Assembly (NCBI RefSeq): GCF_030378165.1 | Contig: NZ_CP119766.1 | Location: 1,984,001-2,048,000 of the forward strand | Length of the DNA: 64,000 nucleotides | Origin: Flavobacterium panacagri | GTDB taxonomy: Bacteria; Bacteroidota; Bacteroidia; Flavobacteriales; Flavobacteriaceae | Direction: 5' to 3' | Shown: in pieces, positions 51,292 to 59,120 of the stretch | Numbering within the stretch: the stretch's first letter is position 1 | How the letters are laid out: each line of letters starts with the position of its first letter | Made by a program: the position numbers and the translations under genes | Notes under the pieces: model-generated | The model's database searches: none | Seen by the model: only the letters and a program-made list of their open reading frames with translations | What the model was told of the DNA's origin: nothing

Positions 51292-52773
51292 CTAACTGTA
51301 TTGATTGATAAACTGCTGCACCACCAAATCTGTATTCTCATGGCGTTTCTTTCTTTCTAAAACTACAGGAGGTGCGGCTCTTTCTAAACAATCCTGAACG
51401 GCACAGGTTTCGCAAGTTACACCAACAATTCTTTTGACCAAAGGTTTGCCTTCAATAAACTTGAATTTCTTTTTCATTGTTGGATTTATCAGAATCCCAA
51501 CAGAAATACTTCGAATAGTATCATGCAAAAAAGGATCTTTGGTTGCTGACGAAAATACTAAATATTCATTACCGCTGTTAGCGTAGCTGGAAATTTGAGC
51601 ATCAAAAAAGTGAGATTTATTTTGTTTGATGGCTTCATCAATCGTTTTTACTGAAACCCATCTTCTGCAATAATGTTCGTTGGTTTCGTTAGCGTGCGGT
51701 TCCTGCTGATGTGTAATGTGTAATTCTTTGTTGATTTGATAGACATCAGAACCAATTCGGTGTGATAATCTTAAAAAGAAAAGATTCTTTAATTGGAAAT
51801 CCTTTGGCAGTAAATTAGTCAATCGCTGATAAAAAGATTCAGGCGAAACCTCAAAACTTTCAATTAACTGAACAAATTCCTCGGGTTTTGGATTTTCATT
51901 TTCTAAAAAAGAATTGATTTTATCAACAACTAATTTTCTAGGCAATATTAAAGCGCCTGCAAAATAAGAAGCGTAAAAATTATTCAAAACTTGATCAAAA
52001 TTGTCAAATTTAATCCAGCTGAAAGTCAGCAGACGATCTGATATTTTTAGATAATTATAGGCAATTTCTTTGGCTAAAATAAAAGCTTTTTGCGGCGCAT
52101 CGAGTTCTGTAGAGAGTAATAATGTTTTGCTTTTTGGAACATAAATCGAACGTAAATCACCCAGTGCTTCCTGATCTGTAAAAGCAATGTCTTTAATAAT
52201 GTATTCGTATTCTTCTTTTAAAATGGCTTCTAATTCCTCAATGCTGATTTTAGAATCCAGATTAATCTGAAAAGACTTCGAAAACGAAATTACTTTCTCT
52301 TCTAAATCATCAAAATAATTGCTGTGCGCTTCCTGATAAGAACGCAAAGAGGCCAAAAAGAAGCTTTCACGGCTTAAATTATAATGCTGAGCAATTTCAA
52401 AAATCGTACTGATAAACGCATTGACTTTTGCGGGAGCATTGGCAATAATATCAATTAAATCGGCTTCCTGAATTCCGAAAAGCTCTAGCGGAATCTCTTT
52501 CAAAATTCCGGATTTTAAAATTTCTCCAATCGGAGCGAGGTTGTTATCGAGTTTTAATGATACCATTTGGTCGTAAGTCACGTCCAGATGTTCGCATAGT
52601 AGCAAAATTTTATCTGTTTTTGGATATTTTTTTCCCTTTTCAATCTCGTTTAAGTACGATTTTGAAAGATTGGTCAATTTGGCTAAGCCAAAAAGCGAAA
52701 GATTTTTTTGAATCCTAACCTGCTTTAGTTTTAGCCCAAATATCAGCTTTATATATTCTTTTTCGATATCCAT
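51292..52773 (-). CDS. RamB/ScfR-like transcriptional regulator (XRE HTH + IrrE-like + DUF2083)
   Basis: 493 residues from the ATG at 52773. An extension to 52869 would cross the operator and is rejected. An XRE helix-turn-helix lies at about residues 12-65 (LKLKQVRIQKNLSLFGLAKL), an ImmA/IrrE-like region in the middle with a degenerate protease motif (LAKEIAYN), and a C-terminal short-chain acyl-CoA regulator domain with CETCAVQDCLERAAPP, which matches the cysteine-rich motif of that family. In actinobacteria the related RamB controls acetate use and the glyoxylate shunt. Here it is divergent from aceB, so the same role is a strong inference. Confidence 0.88.
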   Translation of the reverse strand: MDIEKEYIKLIFGLKLKQVRIQKNLSLFGLAKLTNLSKSYLNEIEKGKKYPKTDKILLLCEHLDVTYDQMVSLKLDNNLAPIGEILKSGILKEIPLELFGIQEADLIDIIANAPAKVNAFISTIFEIAQHYNLSRESFFLASLRSYQEAHSNYFDDLEEKVISFSKSFQINLDSKISIEELEAILKEEYEYIIKDIAFTDQEALGDLRSIYVPKSKTLLLSTELDAPQKAFILAKEIAYNYLKISDRLLTFSWIKFDNFDQVLNNFYASYFAGALILPRKLVVDKINSFLENENPKPEEFVQLIESFEVSPESFYQRLTNLLPKDFQLKNLFFLRLSHRIGSDVYQINKELHITHQQEPHANETNEHYCRRWVSVKTIDEAIKQNKSHFFDAQISSYANSGNEYLVFSSATKDPFLHDTIRSISVGILINPTMKKKFKFIEGKPLVKRIVGVTCETCAVQDCLERAAPPVVLERKKRHENTDLVVQQFINQYS

Positions 52774-52827
52774 AATATCAAATGTAATCGATTTAAAAAT
52801 AATCGCCAAAAAAATATTTTTAAATTT

Positions 52828-52843
52828 TAGCGAACGTTCGCTA
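52828..52843. promoter_or_regulatory. Candidate operator between the RamB/ScfR-like gene and aceB
   Basis: Perfect 16-bp palindrome TAGCGAACGTTCGCTA, GC-rich inside an AT-rich 208-bp divergent region. A possible aceB -7 box is TAACATTG (52864-52871, one mismatch). No second copy was seen before aceA. Confidence 0.65.
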
Positions 52844-52981
52844 TTTTTATCAAAAACTTTTTGTAACATTGTGGTGTAAAACTTATTAGCTATTAGGTTG
52901 TTAATTGAATTTTGCTTTTTTAAGGCAGGTCAAACTCAAAAACAATTCAATGGCTGGTCAATAAAAAATAAAACCACAGCT

Positions 52982-54583
52982 ATGAAAAACCAAACTGAAA
53001 TTATCGAAACGGCAATGGAATTTTTAGCCGAAAAAAAGCTTCGTTATCCAAAAATCTGGACAGAAGAAGCGATTGTTTTCATAACCGAATTACACCGAAA
53101 ATTCGAATCGCAGCGTAAACTGCTTCTTTTGCAGCGCGAACAGAAACAAGTCACTTTTGATCAGGGAATCATGCCGGTTTTTATTCCAGAAACAAAAAGT
53201 ATCAGAGAAGGAAGTTGGACAGCTGGTGAGATTCCGAAAGACTTATTAGACCGAAGAGTAGAAATTACTGGGCCGGTTGATCGCAAAATGATCATCAACG
53301 CTTTGAATTCGGGAGCCAAAACTTTTATGGCCGATTTTGAAGACAGCACTTCGCCAACTTGGCAAAACCTGATGGACGGTCAAGTAAATTTAATCGATGC
53401 GGTAAACAAAACAATTACTTATACGGATTTGGTAAAACAAAAATCCTATCATTTAAATGAAAAAATCGCAACGCTAATTGTACGTCCAAGAGGTCTGCAT
53501 TTGACCGAAAAGCATGTTTTAATTGAAGGAAATGAAGTTTCGGGTTCTTTGGTAGATTTTGGTTTGTATGTGTTTCATAATCATAAAAAACTTCTAGAAA
53601 ACAACTCTGCCCCATATTTCTATATTCCGAAATTGGAACATTATCTGGAAGCAAGATGGTGGAATACTGTAATTGATTTTACAGAAGATTATCTGAATCT
53701 GAAACGAGGTACAGTAAAAGTGACGGTTTTAATTGAGACCATAACGGCAAGTTTTCAGTTAGACGAAATCATCTATGAATTAAAAGAACATATCGTTGGC
53801 TTGAACTGTGGACGCTGGGATTATATTTTCTCTTATATCAAAAAGTTTAGAAAAAATCCAAAATTCATTGTTCCGGATCGCGATCAGGTAAATATGACTT
53901 CACCATTTATGAATGCCTATTCCAATTTGGTTATCCAAAGATGCCATAAACGTGGTATTCATGCGATTGGCGGAATGGCAGCACAGATTCCAATTAAGAA
54001 TAATGAAGAAGCAAATGCTGTCGCTTTCGCGAAAGTAAAAACCGATAAAGAACGTGAAGTTCGAAACGGCCACGATGGAACCTGGGTCGCGCATCCAGAT
54101 TTAGTTGCAATAGCGAAAGCCATTTTTGATAAAGGAATGCCAACGCCAAATCAGATTCATGTAAAAAGAGAACATCGAAGAATTACAGAAACAGATTTGA
54201 TCGAACCGCCAATCGGATTGATCACAGAAAACGGTGTTCGAAAAAACATCAATGTTGCGATTTTGTACTTGGCTTCATGGTTGAACGGACAAGGCGCTGC
54301 AGCTTTGCACAATTTAATGGAAGATGCAGCAACTGCGGAAATTTCGAGATCGCAATTGTGGCAATGGCTTCAAAATAAAGTGATTTTAGATAATGGACGA
54401 AAATTAGATTTAGCATATTATCATGAATTGGCTTTAGATGAATCTCAAAAAATTAAGGAAGAATTAGGAGCAGAAAATCACGAAAAACAGCAATTTCCTT
54501 TAGCAGAAAAAATGCTGGAAAGATTAGTTGTAAATCTTCATTTTGTAGATTTTCTAACGATTCCGTGTTACAAATATTTATAA
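52982..54583 (+). CDS. aceB: Malate synthase A
   Basis: 533 residues from the ATG at 52982. The frame is open from a TTG at 52898, but MKNQTEIIETAMEFLAEKKL fits the normal family N-terminus and length. Condenses glyoxylate with acetyl-CoA in the glyoxylate shunt. The TIM-barrel signature KTFMADFEDSTSPTWQNLMD and the later GLNCGRWDYIFSYIKKF are characteristic. The catalytic base aspartate lies in LALDESQKI. Followed by aceA after 226 bp of inverted repeats. Confidence 0.96.
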   Translation: MKNQTEIIETAMEFLAEKKLRYPKIWTEEAIVFITELHRKFESQRKLLLLQREQKQVTFDQGIMPVFIPETKSIREGSWTAGEIPKDLLDRRVEITGPVDRKMIINALNSGAKTFMADFEDSTSPTWQNLMDGQVNLIDAVNKTITYTDLVKQKSYHLNEKIATLIVRPRGLHLTEKHVLIEGNEVSGSLVDFGLYVFHNHKKLLENNSAPYFYIPKLEHYLEARWWNTVIDFTEDYLNLKRGTVKVTVLIETITASFQLDEIIYELKEHIVGLNCGRWDYIFSYIKKFRKNPKFIVPDRDQVNMTSPFMNAYSNLVIQRCHKRGIHAIGGMAAQIPIKNNEEANAVAFAKVKTDKEREVRNGHDGTWVAHPDLVAIAKAIFDKGMPTPNQIHVKREHRRITETDLIEPPIGLITENGVRKNINVAILYLASWLNGQGAAALHNLMEDAATAEISRSQLWQWLQNKVILDNGRKLDLAYYHELALDESQKIKEELGAENHEKQQFPLAEKMLERLVVNLHFVDFLTIPCYKYL

Positions 54584-54586
54584 GTT

Positions 54587-54728
54587 TTTAAACACATAGA
54601 AACATAGATTTTAATTTTTCTATAAAAAGGGAAAAGAAAAAAACTAGTTTTTCACACATAGCTATGTGTATTGAAACAAGTGAAACGCCTTTAACCACAA
54701 AAATGAACTATGTTTCTATGTGTTTAAA
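54587..54728. repeat. Nested palindromic repeat between aceB and aceA
   Basis: Outer arms are perfect over 21 bp (54587-54607 with 54708-54728), core AACACATAGAAACATAG. Inside, ACACATAGCTATGTGT (54654-54669) is a perfect 16-bp palindrome built from the same CACATAG word. Confidence 0.8.
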
Positions 54729-54740
54729 AAATGCATCCAG

Positions 54741-54780
54741 TTAAAAACTGAACACTTTTAACTGTGAACTGAACACTATT
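54741..54780. repeat. ACTGAACACT-type short repeat
   Basis: ACTGAACACT (54747-54756) and a longer ACTGTGAACTGAACACT (54761-54777). Related words lie at 46276-46308. No clear promoter box before aceA was found in this gap. Confidence 0.5.
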
Positions 54781-54809
54781 ACTTACTAACCAACTTAACT
54801 ATACTATTT

Positions 54810-56090
54810 ATGAAAACAACAGAAGACAGAATTCAGGAATTGATTAACGATTGGATTACGAACCCGAGATGGAAAGGCGTTGAACGTCCTTATACGGCGA
54901 GTGAAGTAGTAACGCTTCAGGGGTCATATAAAATTGAGCATTCTATTGCAAAAATGGGTGCAGAGAAATTATGGAGAAAGTTAAAAAGTCAGGATTATGT
55001 TGCGGGTTTGGGAGCGTTGACTGGAAATCAGGCAATTCAGGAAGTCGATGCGGGTTTAGAAGCGATTTATTTAAGCGGATGGCAGGTTGCTGCAGATGCA
55101 AATCTAGCTGGCGAAATGTATCCTGATCAATCGCTTTATCCGGTAAACAGCGTTCCGATGGTGGTAAAAAAGATCAACAACGCTTTACTACGTGCTGATC
55201 AAATTCAGACTGTAAATAATATTGAAGATAAAAAAGATTATCTGGTTCCGATTGTGGCTGACGCCGAAGCAGGTTTTGGTGGAAACTTAAATGCTTTTGA
55301 ATTAATGAAATCGATGATTGAAGCCGGCGCTTCTGGAGTTCATTTTGAGGATCAGTTAAGTTCTGCTAAAAAGTGCGGACACTTGGGCGGAAAAGTTTTG
55401 GTTCCAACTCAGGAAGCAATTAATAAACTGATTGCAGCAAGATTGGCTTCAGATGTTATGGGAGTTTCAACTTTAATTGTTGCCCGAACAGATGCTGATG
55501 CTGCGAATTTATTAACCAGCGATGCAGATCCAAGAGACAGAAAATTTCTAACTGGAGAAAAAACAGCCGAAGGTTTTTTCTATGTAAAAAACGGAATCGA
55601 TCAGGGAATTGCAAGAGGTTTGAGCTACGCGCCTTATGCCGATTTAATTTGGATGGAAACCAGTAATCCGGATTTAGAATTTGCAAGAAAGTTTGCAACG
55701 GCTATGAAAAAAGAATTCCCGGATAAAATGCTGGCGTATAATTGTTCACCATCTTTCAATTGGGCAGCAAAATTATCAGTTGCAGAAATGGAAACATTTA
55801 GGGAAGATTTGGCAGCAATGGGCTATAGTTTCCAATTTATCACTTTAGCAGGATTCCATGCTTTAAACACAAGTATGTTCGAATTGTCTAAAGCCTATAA
55901 AGAACGCGGAATGGCAGGATATTCTGAATTGCAGGAACGTGAATTCGCTTTACAAAAAAACGGATTCAGAGCGGTAAAACACCAGGCTTTCGTAGGAACT
56001 TCTTATTTCGATGCGGTTCAAAACACGGTTATGTTAGGAAAATCAGCAATAACCGCAATGGAACATTCTACAGAGGTTGAGCAATTTTAA
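54810..56090 (+). CDS. aceA: Isocitrate lyase
   Basis: 426 residues. Splits isocitrate to glyoxylate and succinate, the first step of the glyoxylate shunt. The catalytic motif KKCGHLGG has Cys189, and [20 protein letters not shown] holds the metal- and substrate-binding residues. Normal length for the short bacterial form. Same strand as aceB, separated by palindromic repeats, so joint transcription is possible but not certain. Confidence 0.97.
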   Translation: MKTTEDRIQELINDWITNPRWKGVERPYTASEVVTLQGSYKIEHSIAKMGAEKLWRKLKSQDYVAGLGALTGNQAIQEVDAGLEAIYLSGWQVAADANLAGEMYPDQSLYPVNSVPMVVKKINNALLRADQIQTVNNIEDKKDYLVPIVADAEAGFGGNLNAFELMKSMIEAGASGVHFEDQLSSAKKCGHLGGKVLVPTQEAINKLIAARLASDVMGVSTLIVARTDADAANLLTSDADPRDRKFLTGEKTAEGFFYVKNGIDQGIARGLSYAPYADLIWMETSNPDLEFARKFATAMKKEFPDKMLAYNCSPSFNWAAKLSVAEMETFREDLAAMGYSFQFITLAGFHALNTSMFELSKAYKERGMAGYSELQEREFALQKNGFRAVKHQAFVGTSYFDAVQNTVMLGKSAITAMEHSTEVEQF

Positions 56091-56096
56091 TTTTTT

Positions 56097-56168
56097 TTTC
56101 CGCCACGAATTCACGAATTATTTTTTTACAATCTTTGAGAATAAAAATCTGTGAATTTGTGGCGGAAA
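56097..56168. repeat. Nested inverted repeat (CCGCCACGAATTCAC element)
   Basis: TTTTCCGCCACGAATTCACG (from 56097) and TGTGAATTTGTGGCGGAAAA (ending 56168) pair with a few mismatches. The GCCACGAATTCACGAATT core is shared with 48583-48600. Lies between convergent aceA and the Crp-like gene and could terminate both. Confidence 0.75.
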
Positions 56169-56171
56169 ATC

Positions 56172-56747
56172 TTATTTCTTCAAAAGTCTCGCTTTCATTT
56201 TACTAAAGAATTCTGGTGTTACGCCAATGAAAGAAGCGATTTGTTTTTGAGGAACTTTATGAACCAATGTTCCATATTTTTTTGTGAATTTTTCAAAGCG
56301 TTCTTCCGCAGGCAAACTTAAATTATCCATTAATCGTTGTTGATTGGCAACTAAAGAGTTTTCAATTAAAATCCTGAAGAAACGTTCCAGTTTTGGGATT
56401 TCAAGATATAATTGTTCTTGATTTTCTTTGGATAAGGAAACGACTTCGGCTTCTTCTAAAACTTCAATAAAAAGCTGTCCTGGTTTTTGCGAAAAAAAGC
56501 TGTACATATCGCTCATCCACCAGCCTTCACAGGCAAAAGAAAGAACGTGTTCTACGATATTATCGTTGATATTGAAACTTCTTAAAATTCCTGAATTTAC
56601 AAAATAAGAATGTTTGCAGACTTCGCCAGCATTTAATAAAAGTGTTTTGGCTTTGTATGTATTGGTTTCTAATTTAGATAAAAACAGTTCTTGTTCTTCT
56701 GGTGTCAGAGAAACGTGTTTAGCAATGTTTTCTAATATTAATGCCAT
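56172..56747 (-). CDS. Crp/Fnr-family transcriptional regulator
   Basis: 191 residues. A cyclic-nucleotide-binding-like beta-roll (about 20-115, with NAGEVCKHSYFVNSGILRSF) precedes a C-terminal winged helix (VHKVPQKQIASFIGVTPEFF then SKMKARLLKK). The phosphate-binding residues of true cAMP receptors are not evident, so the effector is unknown. Its start codon overlaps the stop of DUF6370 by one base (TAATG), which indicates translational coupling. Confidence 0.9.
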   Translation of the reverse strand: MALILENIAKHVSLTPEEQELFLSKLETNTYKAKTLLLNAGEVCKHSYFVNSGILRSFNINDNIVEHVLSFACEGWWMSDMYSFFSQKPGQLFIEVLEEAEVVSLSKENQEQLYLEIPKLERFFRILIENSLVANQQRLMDNLSLPAEERFEKFTKKYGTLVHKVPQKQIASFIGVTPEFFSKMKARLLKK

Positions 56748-57067
56748 TATTTTTTATCGTCTATTAAAGTGAATGAAGTGGCGATAAATCGGTTTCCTTT
56801 GATTTCTCCAGTAACAGAAGCTTTTCTGATAGCATTACAGAAGCCGTTTTCTGCGTGAGCATCGCCATGCTGATCGATTTTTGTGCCGTCAACAAAATAC
56901 GATTTTCCGTCAATGCGAACGGCTAAATCACAACTTTTGCCTTTCATTCCGAATTGGCATTCTCCGCAAGAAGCTTCGACGATTGTTGGTTTATCAAATT
57001 TCTTTTTGTCTTGTGCCTGAGTTGAAATCCCAATAAAAAGGAAAATCATGAATATAAGTTTTTTCAT
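56747..57067 (-). CDS. DUF6370-like secreted cysteine-containing protein
   Basis: 106 residues. A signal peptide (ending STQAQD) precedes a small domain with VEASCGECQFGMKGKSCDLA and NGFCNAIRKASVTGEI. Four conserved cysteines suggest disulfides or metal binding outside the cytoplasm. I recall this as DUF6370; function unknown. Located 3 bp after purT's stop and overlapping the Crp-like gene, so the group purT, DUF6370 and Crp-like forms an operon. Confidence 0.82.
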   Translation of the reverse strand: MKKLIFMIFLFIGISTQAQDKKKFDKPTIVEASCGECQFGMKGKSCDLAVRIDGKSYFVDGTKIDQHGDAHAENGFCNAIRKASVTGEIKGNRFIATSFTLIDDKK

Positions 57068-57070
57068 TTT

Positions 57071-58231
57071 CTATGAATTTACAGTTATTAATTTTGCCGT
57101 TTCTTTGGCGCGTTCTGTTATTTCGTTAATTGGAGTTGCAAGTGAATCGTGGCTTAAAACAACTCCCATTCGACGATAAGGTCTTGAAGTAGGTTTGCCG
57201 AAAATCCTGAAATCAGTTTTTGGTAAAGCAGCTACTTTTTCGATTCCGCTGAAAGTTGGGTTTGTCGAATCTTCAGATGCTAAAATTACGGCACTTGCTC
57301 CGGCTTTTTCCAAAGTAATTTCGAAAATAGGAAGACTTAAAATCGCTCTTAAATGCAATTCGAATTCGTTGAAATTCTGCGTTCCAGCTAAAGTTACCAT
57401 TCCAGTATCATGAGGACGTGGAGAAAGTTCTGAGAAATAAACGCCTTCTTTTGTTAGGAAAAATTCAACACCAAAAAGTCCGGCACCGCCAAGGGCTTCA
57501 GTAATTTTTTCGGCCATATCCTGCGCTTCGTATAAATCTTTCTCAGAGACTAAAGCCGGTTGCCAGCTTTCTTGATAATCGCCTCTTTCTTGTCTGTGAC
57601 CAATTGGTGCACAAAACAAAGTTGGATTATTATTTTGAGTAATCGTTAAAAGCGTAATTTCAGAATCAAAATTGACAAAAGCTTCTACAATAACTTCGAT
57701 AACATCGCCACGCGAACCTGCAACGGCATATTGCCATGCTTTTTCGATATCGCTTTCTGTTTTTATAGTCGATTGTCCTTTTCCTGATGAAGACATTAAA
57801 GGTTTTACAACGCACGGAATTCCAACTTCCTGAACGGCTTTTTGAAGTTCTTCGGCTGAAGTTGCATATTGATATTTGGCAGTTCTTAGCCCAAGTTCTT
57901 TCGAGGCTAAATCACGAATGGCTTTACGATTCATAGTAAAATTTGCCGCTTTCGCTGAAGGAACAACGGTGATGCCTTGTTTTTCGTAATCGTAAAAACG
58001 TTCAGTGCGAATGGCTTCTATTTCAGGAACAATAAAATCGGGTTTGTGTTTGGCTACGATTTTGTCTAGCGCTTCGCCGTCTAACATATTAATGACTTCG
58101 AAACCGTGTGCAACTTGCATGGCTGGTGCATTTTCGTAACTGTCAACTGCAATTATAGTTTGTCCGATTCGTTGTGCGGCAATGACAAATTCTTTGCCTA
58201 ATTCGCCTGAACCTAGGAGTAGTATTTTCAT
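57071..58231 (-). CDS. purT: Formate-dependent GAR transformylase
   Basis: 386 residues. ATP-grasp enzyme that formylates glycinamide ribonucleotide with formate in purine synthesis. [20 protein letters not shown] at the N-terminus, [15 protein letters not shown], the ATP-grasp loop [11 protein letters not shown], and [16 protein letters not shown] near the C-terminus are diagnostic. Normal length. Its start overlaps the stop of the upstream membrane-protein gene by 4 bp. Confidence 0.95.
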   Translation of the reverse strand: MKILLLGSGELGKEFVIAAQRIGQTIIAVDSYENAPAMQVAHGFEVINMLDGEALDKIVAKHKPDFIVPEIEAIRTERFYDYEKQGITVVPSAKAANFTMNRKAIRDLASKELGLRTAKYQYATSAEELQKAVQEVGIPCVVKPLMSSSGKGQSTIKTESDIEKAWQYAVAGSRGDVIEVIVEAFVNFDSEITLLTITQNNNPTLFCAPIGHRQERGDYQESWQPALVSEKDLYEAQDMAEKITEALGGAGLFGVEFFLTKEGVYFSELSPRPHDTGMVTLAGTQNFNEFELHLRAILSLPIFEITLEKAGASAVILASEDSTNPTFSGIEKVAALPKTDFRIFGKPTSRPYRRMGVVLSHDSLATPINEITERAKETAKLITVNS

Positions 58232-58716
58232 TTTGTTTGATTTAAAGTTTGGGTGTTTTGGCTTGCTTTTACAATTATTAAACTGCTTATAAAGGTTAGG
58301 GCCATTAATATGAATGATAAAAATAACATCATTAATATTGAAAAAACGATTTGATCTAAAAATTGTGATTGTAATGGAGCAGACATTCCATTAATAAATT
58401 TTCCTATTATATAAATTGTGAAAAGAGAAATTATGATTCTTGAACTTACTTCAAAAGAAAATTGGGAGCAAGCTTTTAAATATGTAATTTGATTCAATGA
58501 ATAACTGAGTCGTTTTGCTGTATTCCAGAAAAGGAAAATAATAAATAATGGGAATAGAATTCCCCAGAAAATTGGATTCCAAAAAATGCCAAAATCACAT
58601 ATTTGAATGCATTGAAAAATAAAATAGCTTTCGGAAAAAATTAAATAAGAAAAAAAAGCACACACAAAAATCCCTGCAATGATGGCATATTTTTGAATGT
58701 CTTTGTTTGATTCCAT
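58228..58716 (-). CDS. Unknown four-helix membrane protein
   Basis: 162 residues with four membrane segments (about 9-30, 46-66, 88-112, 122-150). The final part resembles the layout of DUF2975-like proteins, but no motif is decisive. Stop overlaps the purT start by 4 bp (ATGA), so it is the first gene of the purT operon. Function unknown. Upstream is the 404-bp repeat cluster 58717-59120. Confidence 0.65.
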   Translation of the reverse strand: MESNKDIQKYAIIAGIFVCAFFSYLIFSESYFIFQCIQICDFGIFWNPIFWGILFPLFIIFLFWNTAKRLSYSLNQITYLKACSQFSFEVSSRIIISLFTIYIIGKFINGMSAPLQSQFLDQIVFSILMMLFLSFILMALTFISSLIIVKASQNTQTLNQTK

Positions 58717-58810
58717 TTAAATTAATTTAAAGAGTAAAGATAAATAAAATGGGATTTATTCTCACGCAGATTTTGCAGATCGAGCAGATTTATTTTTGTT
58801 AATTGATTGA

Positions 58811-58931
58811 GTTGCCTCCAGCTTTAGCTGGAGGAACAGTAATAGTTAAGTTAGGGGCTTTAGCCAAATGTTTAGTTCGGCTAAAGCCATGATAGGAGCT
58901 TTGTCTTACCTCCAGCTAAAGCTGGAGGCAA
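58811..58931. repeat. Composite palindromic repeat with CCTCC hairpins and GGCTTTAGCC pair
   Basis: CCTCCAGCTTTAGCTGGAGG (58815-58834) and CCTCCAGCTAAAGCTGGAGG (58909-58928) are palindromes and also reverse complements of each other. Between them GGCTTTAGCC (58856-58865) pairs with GGCTAAAGCC (58879-58888). The outer GTTGCC / GGCAAT words extend the stem. Same combination as at 19733-19820. Confidence 0.8.
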
Positions 58932-58984
58932 TTCAAAAAATATGTTGATTTATTTTGAAAATGAGATTTTCTTGTTTTTACGGT

Positions 58985-59075
58985 TTGCGTGAGGGATAGA
59001 AGTGGAAAGCCCACAGCCGTGAGGAACGAACAGGCGAGGACTTGTAACGGATAGCCCGACCCGGAGGGACACGCC
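58985..59075 (-). repeat. Variable-hairpin intergenic repeat, copy 5 (inverted)
   Basis: Minus strand: GGGTCGGGCTATCCGTTACA, a different GC-rich interior (CTCGCC...GGCTGTGGGC), then TTTCCACTTCTATCCCTCAC. GC content of this copy is far above its surroundings. Not seen to encode a protein. Confidence 0.75.
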
Positions 59076-59081
59076 CAAAAT

Positions 59082-59115
59082 AAAAAACCGATACTTCTTT
59101 TAAAAGCATCGGTTT
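59082..59115 (-). terminator. Terminator of the U32 peptidase gene
   Basis: AAACCGAT (59085-59092) / ATCGGTTT (59108-59115) with an extended imperfect stem and a minus-strand T-run (59087-59082). Confidence 0.8.
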
Positions 59116-59120
59116 GTATA

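Noticed and set aside
52774..52869. Extended N-terminus of the RamB/ScfR-like regulator
   Set aside because: It overlaps the palindromic operator and is not similar to the family's N-terminus.
52898..52981. Extended N-terminus of malate synthase
   Set aside because: Non-ATG start, and the ATG at 52982 gives the normal family length.
10632..59075. CRISPR array from the repeated elements
   Set aside because: Copies are dispersed, not in regular arrays with spacers, and no cas gene is present.
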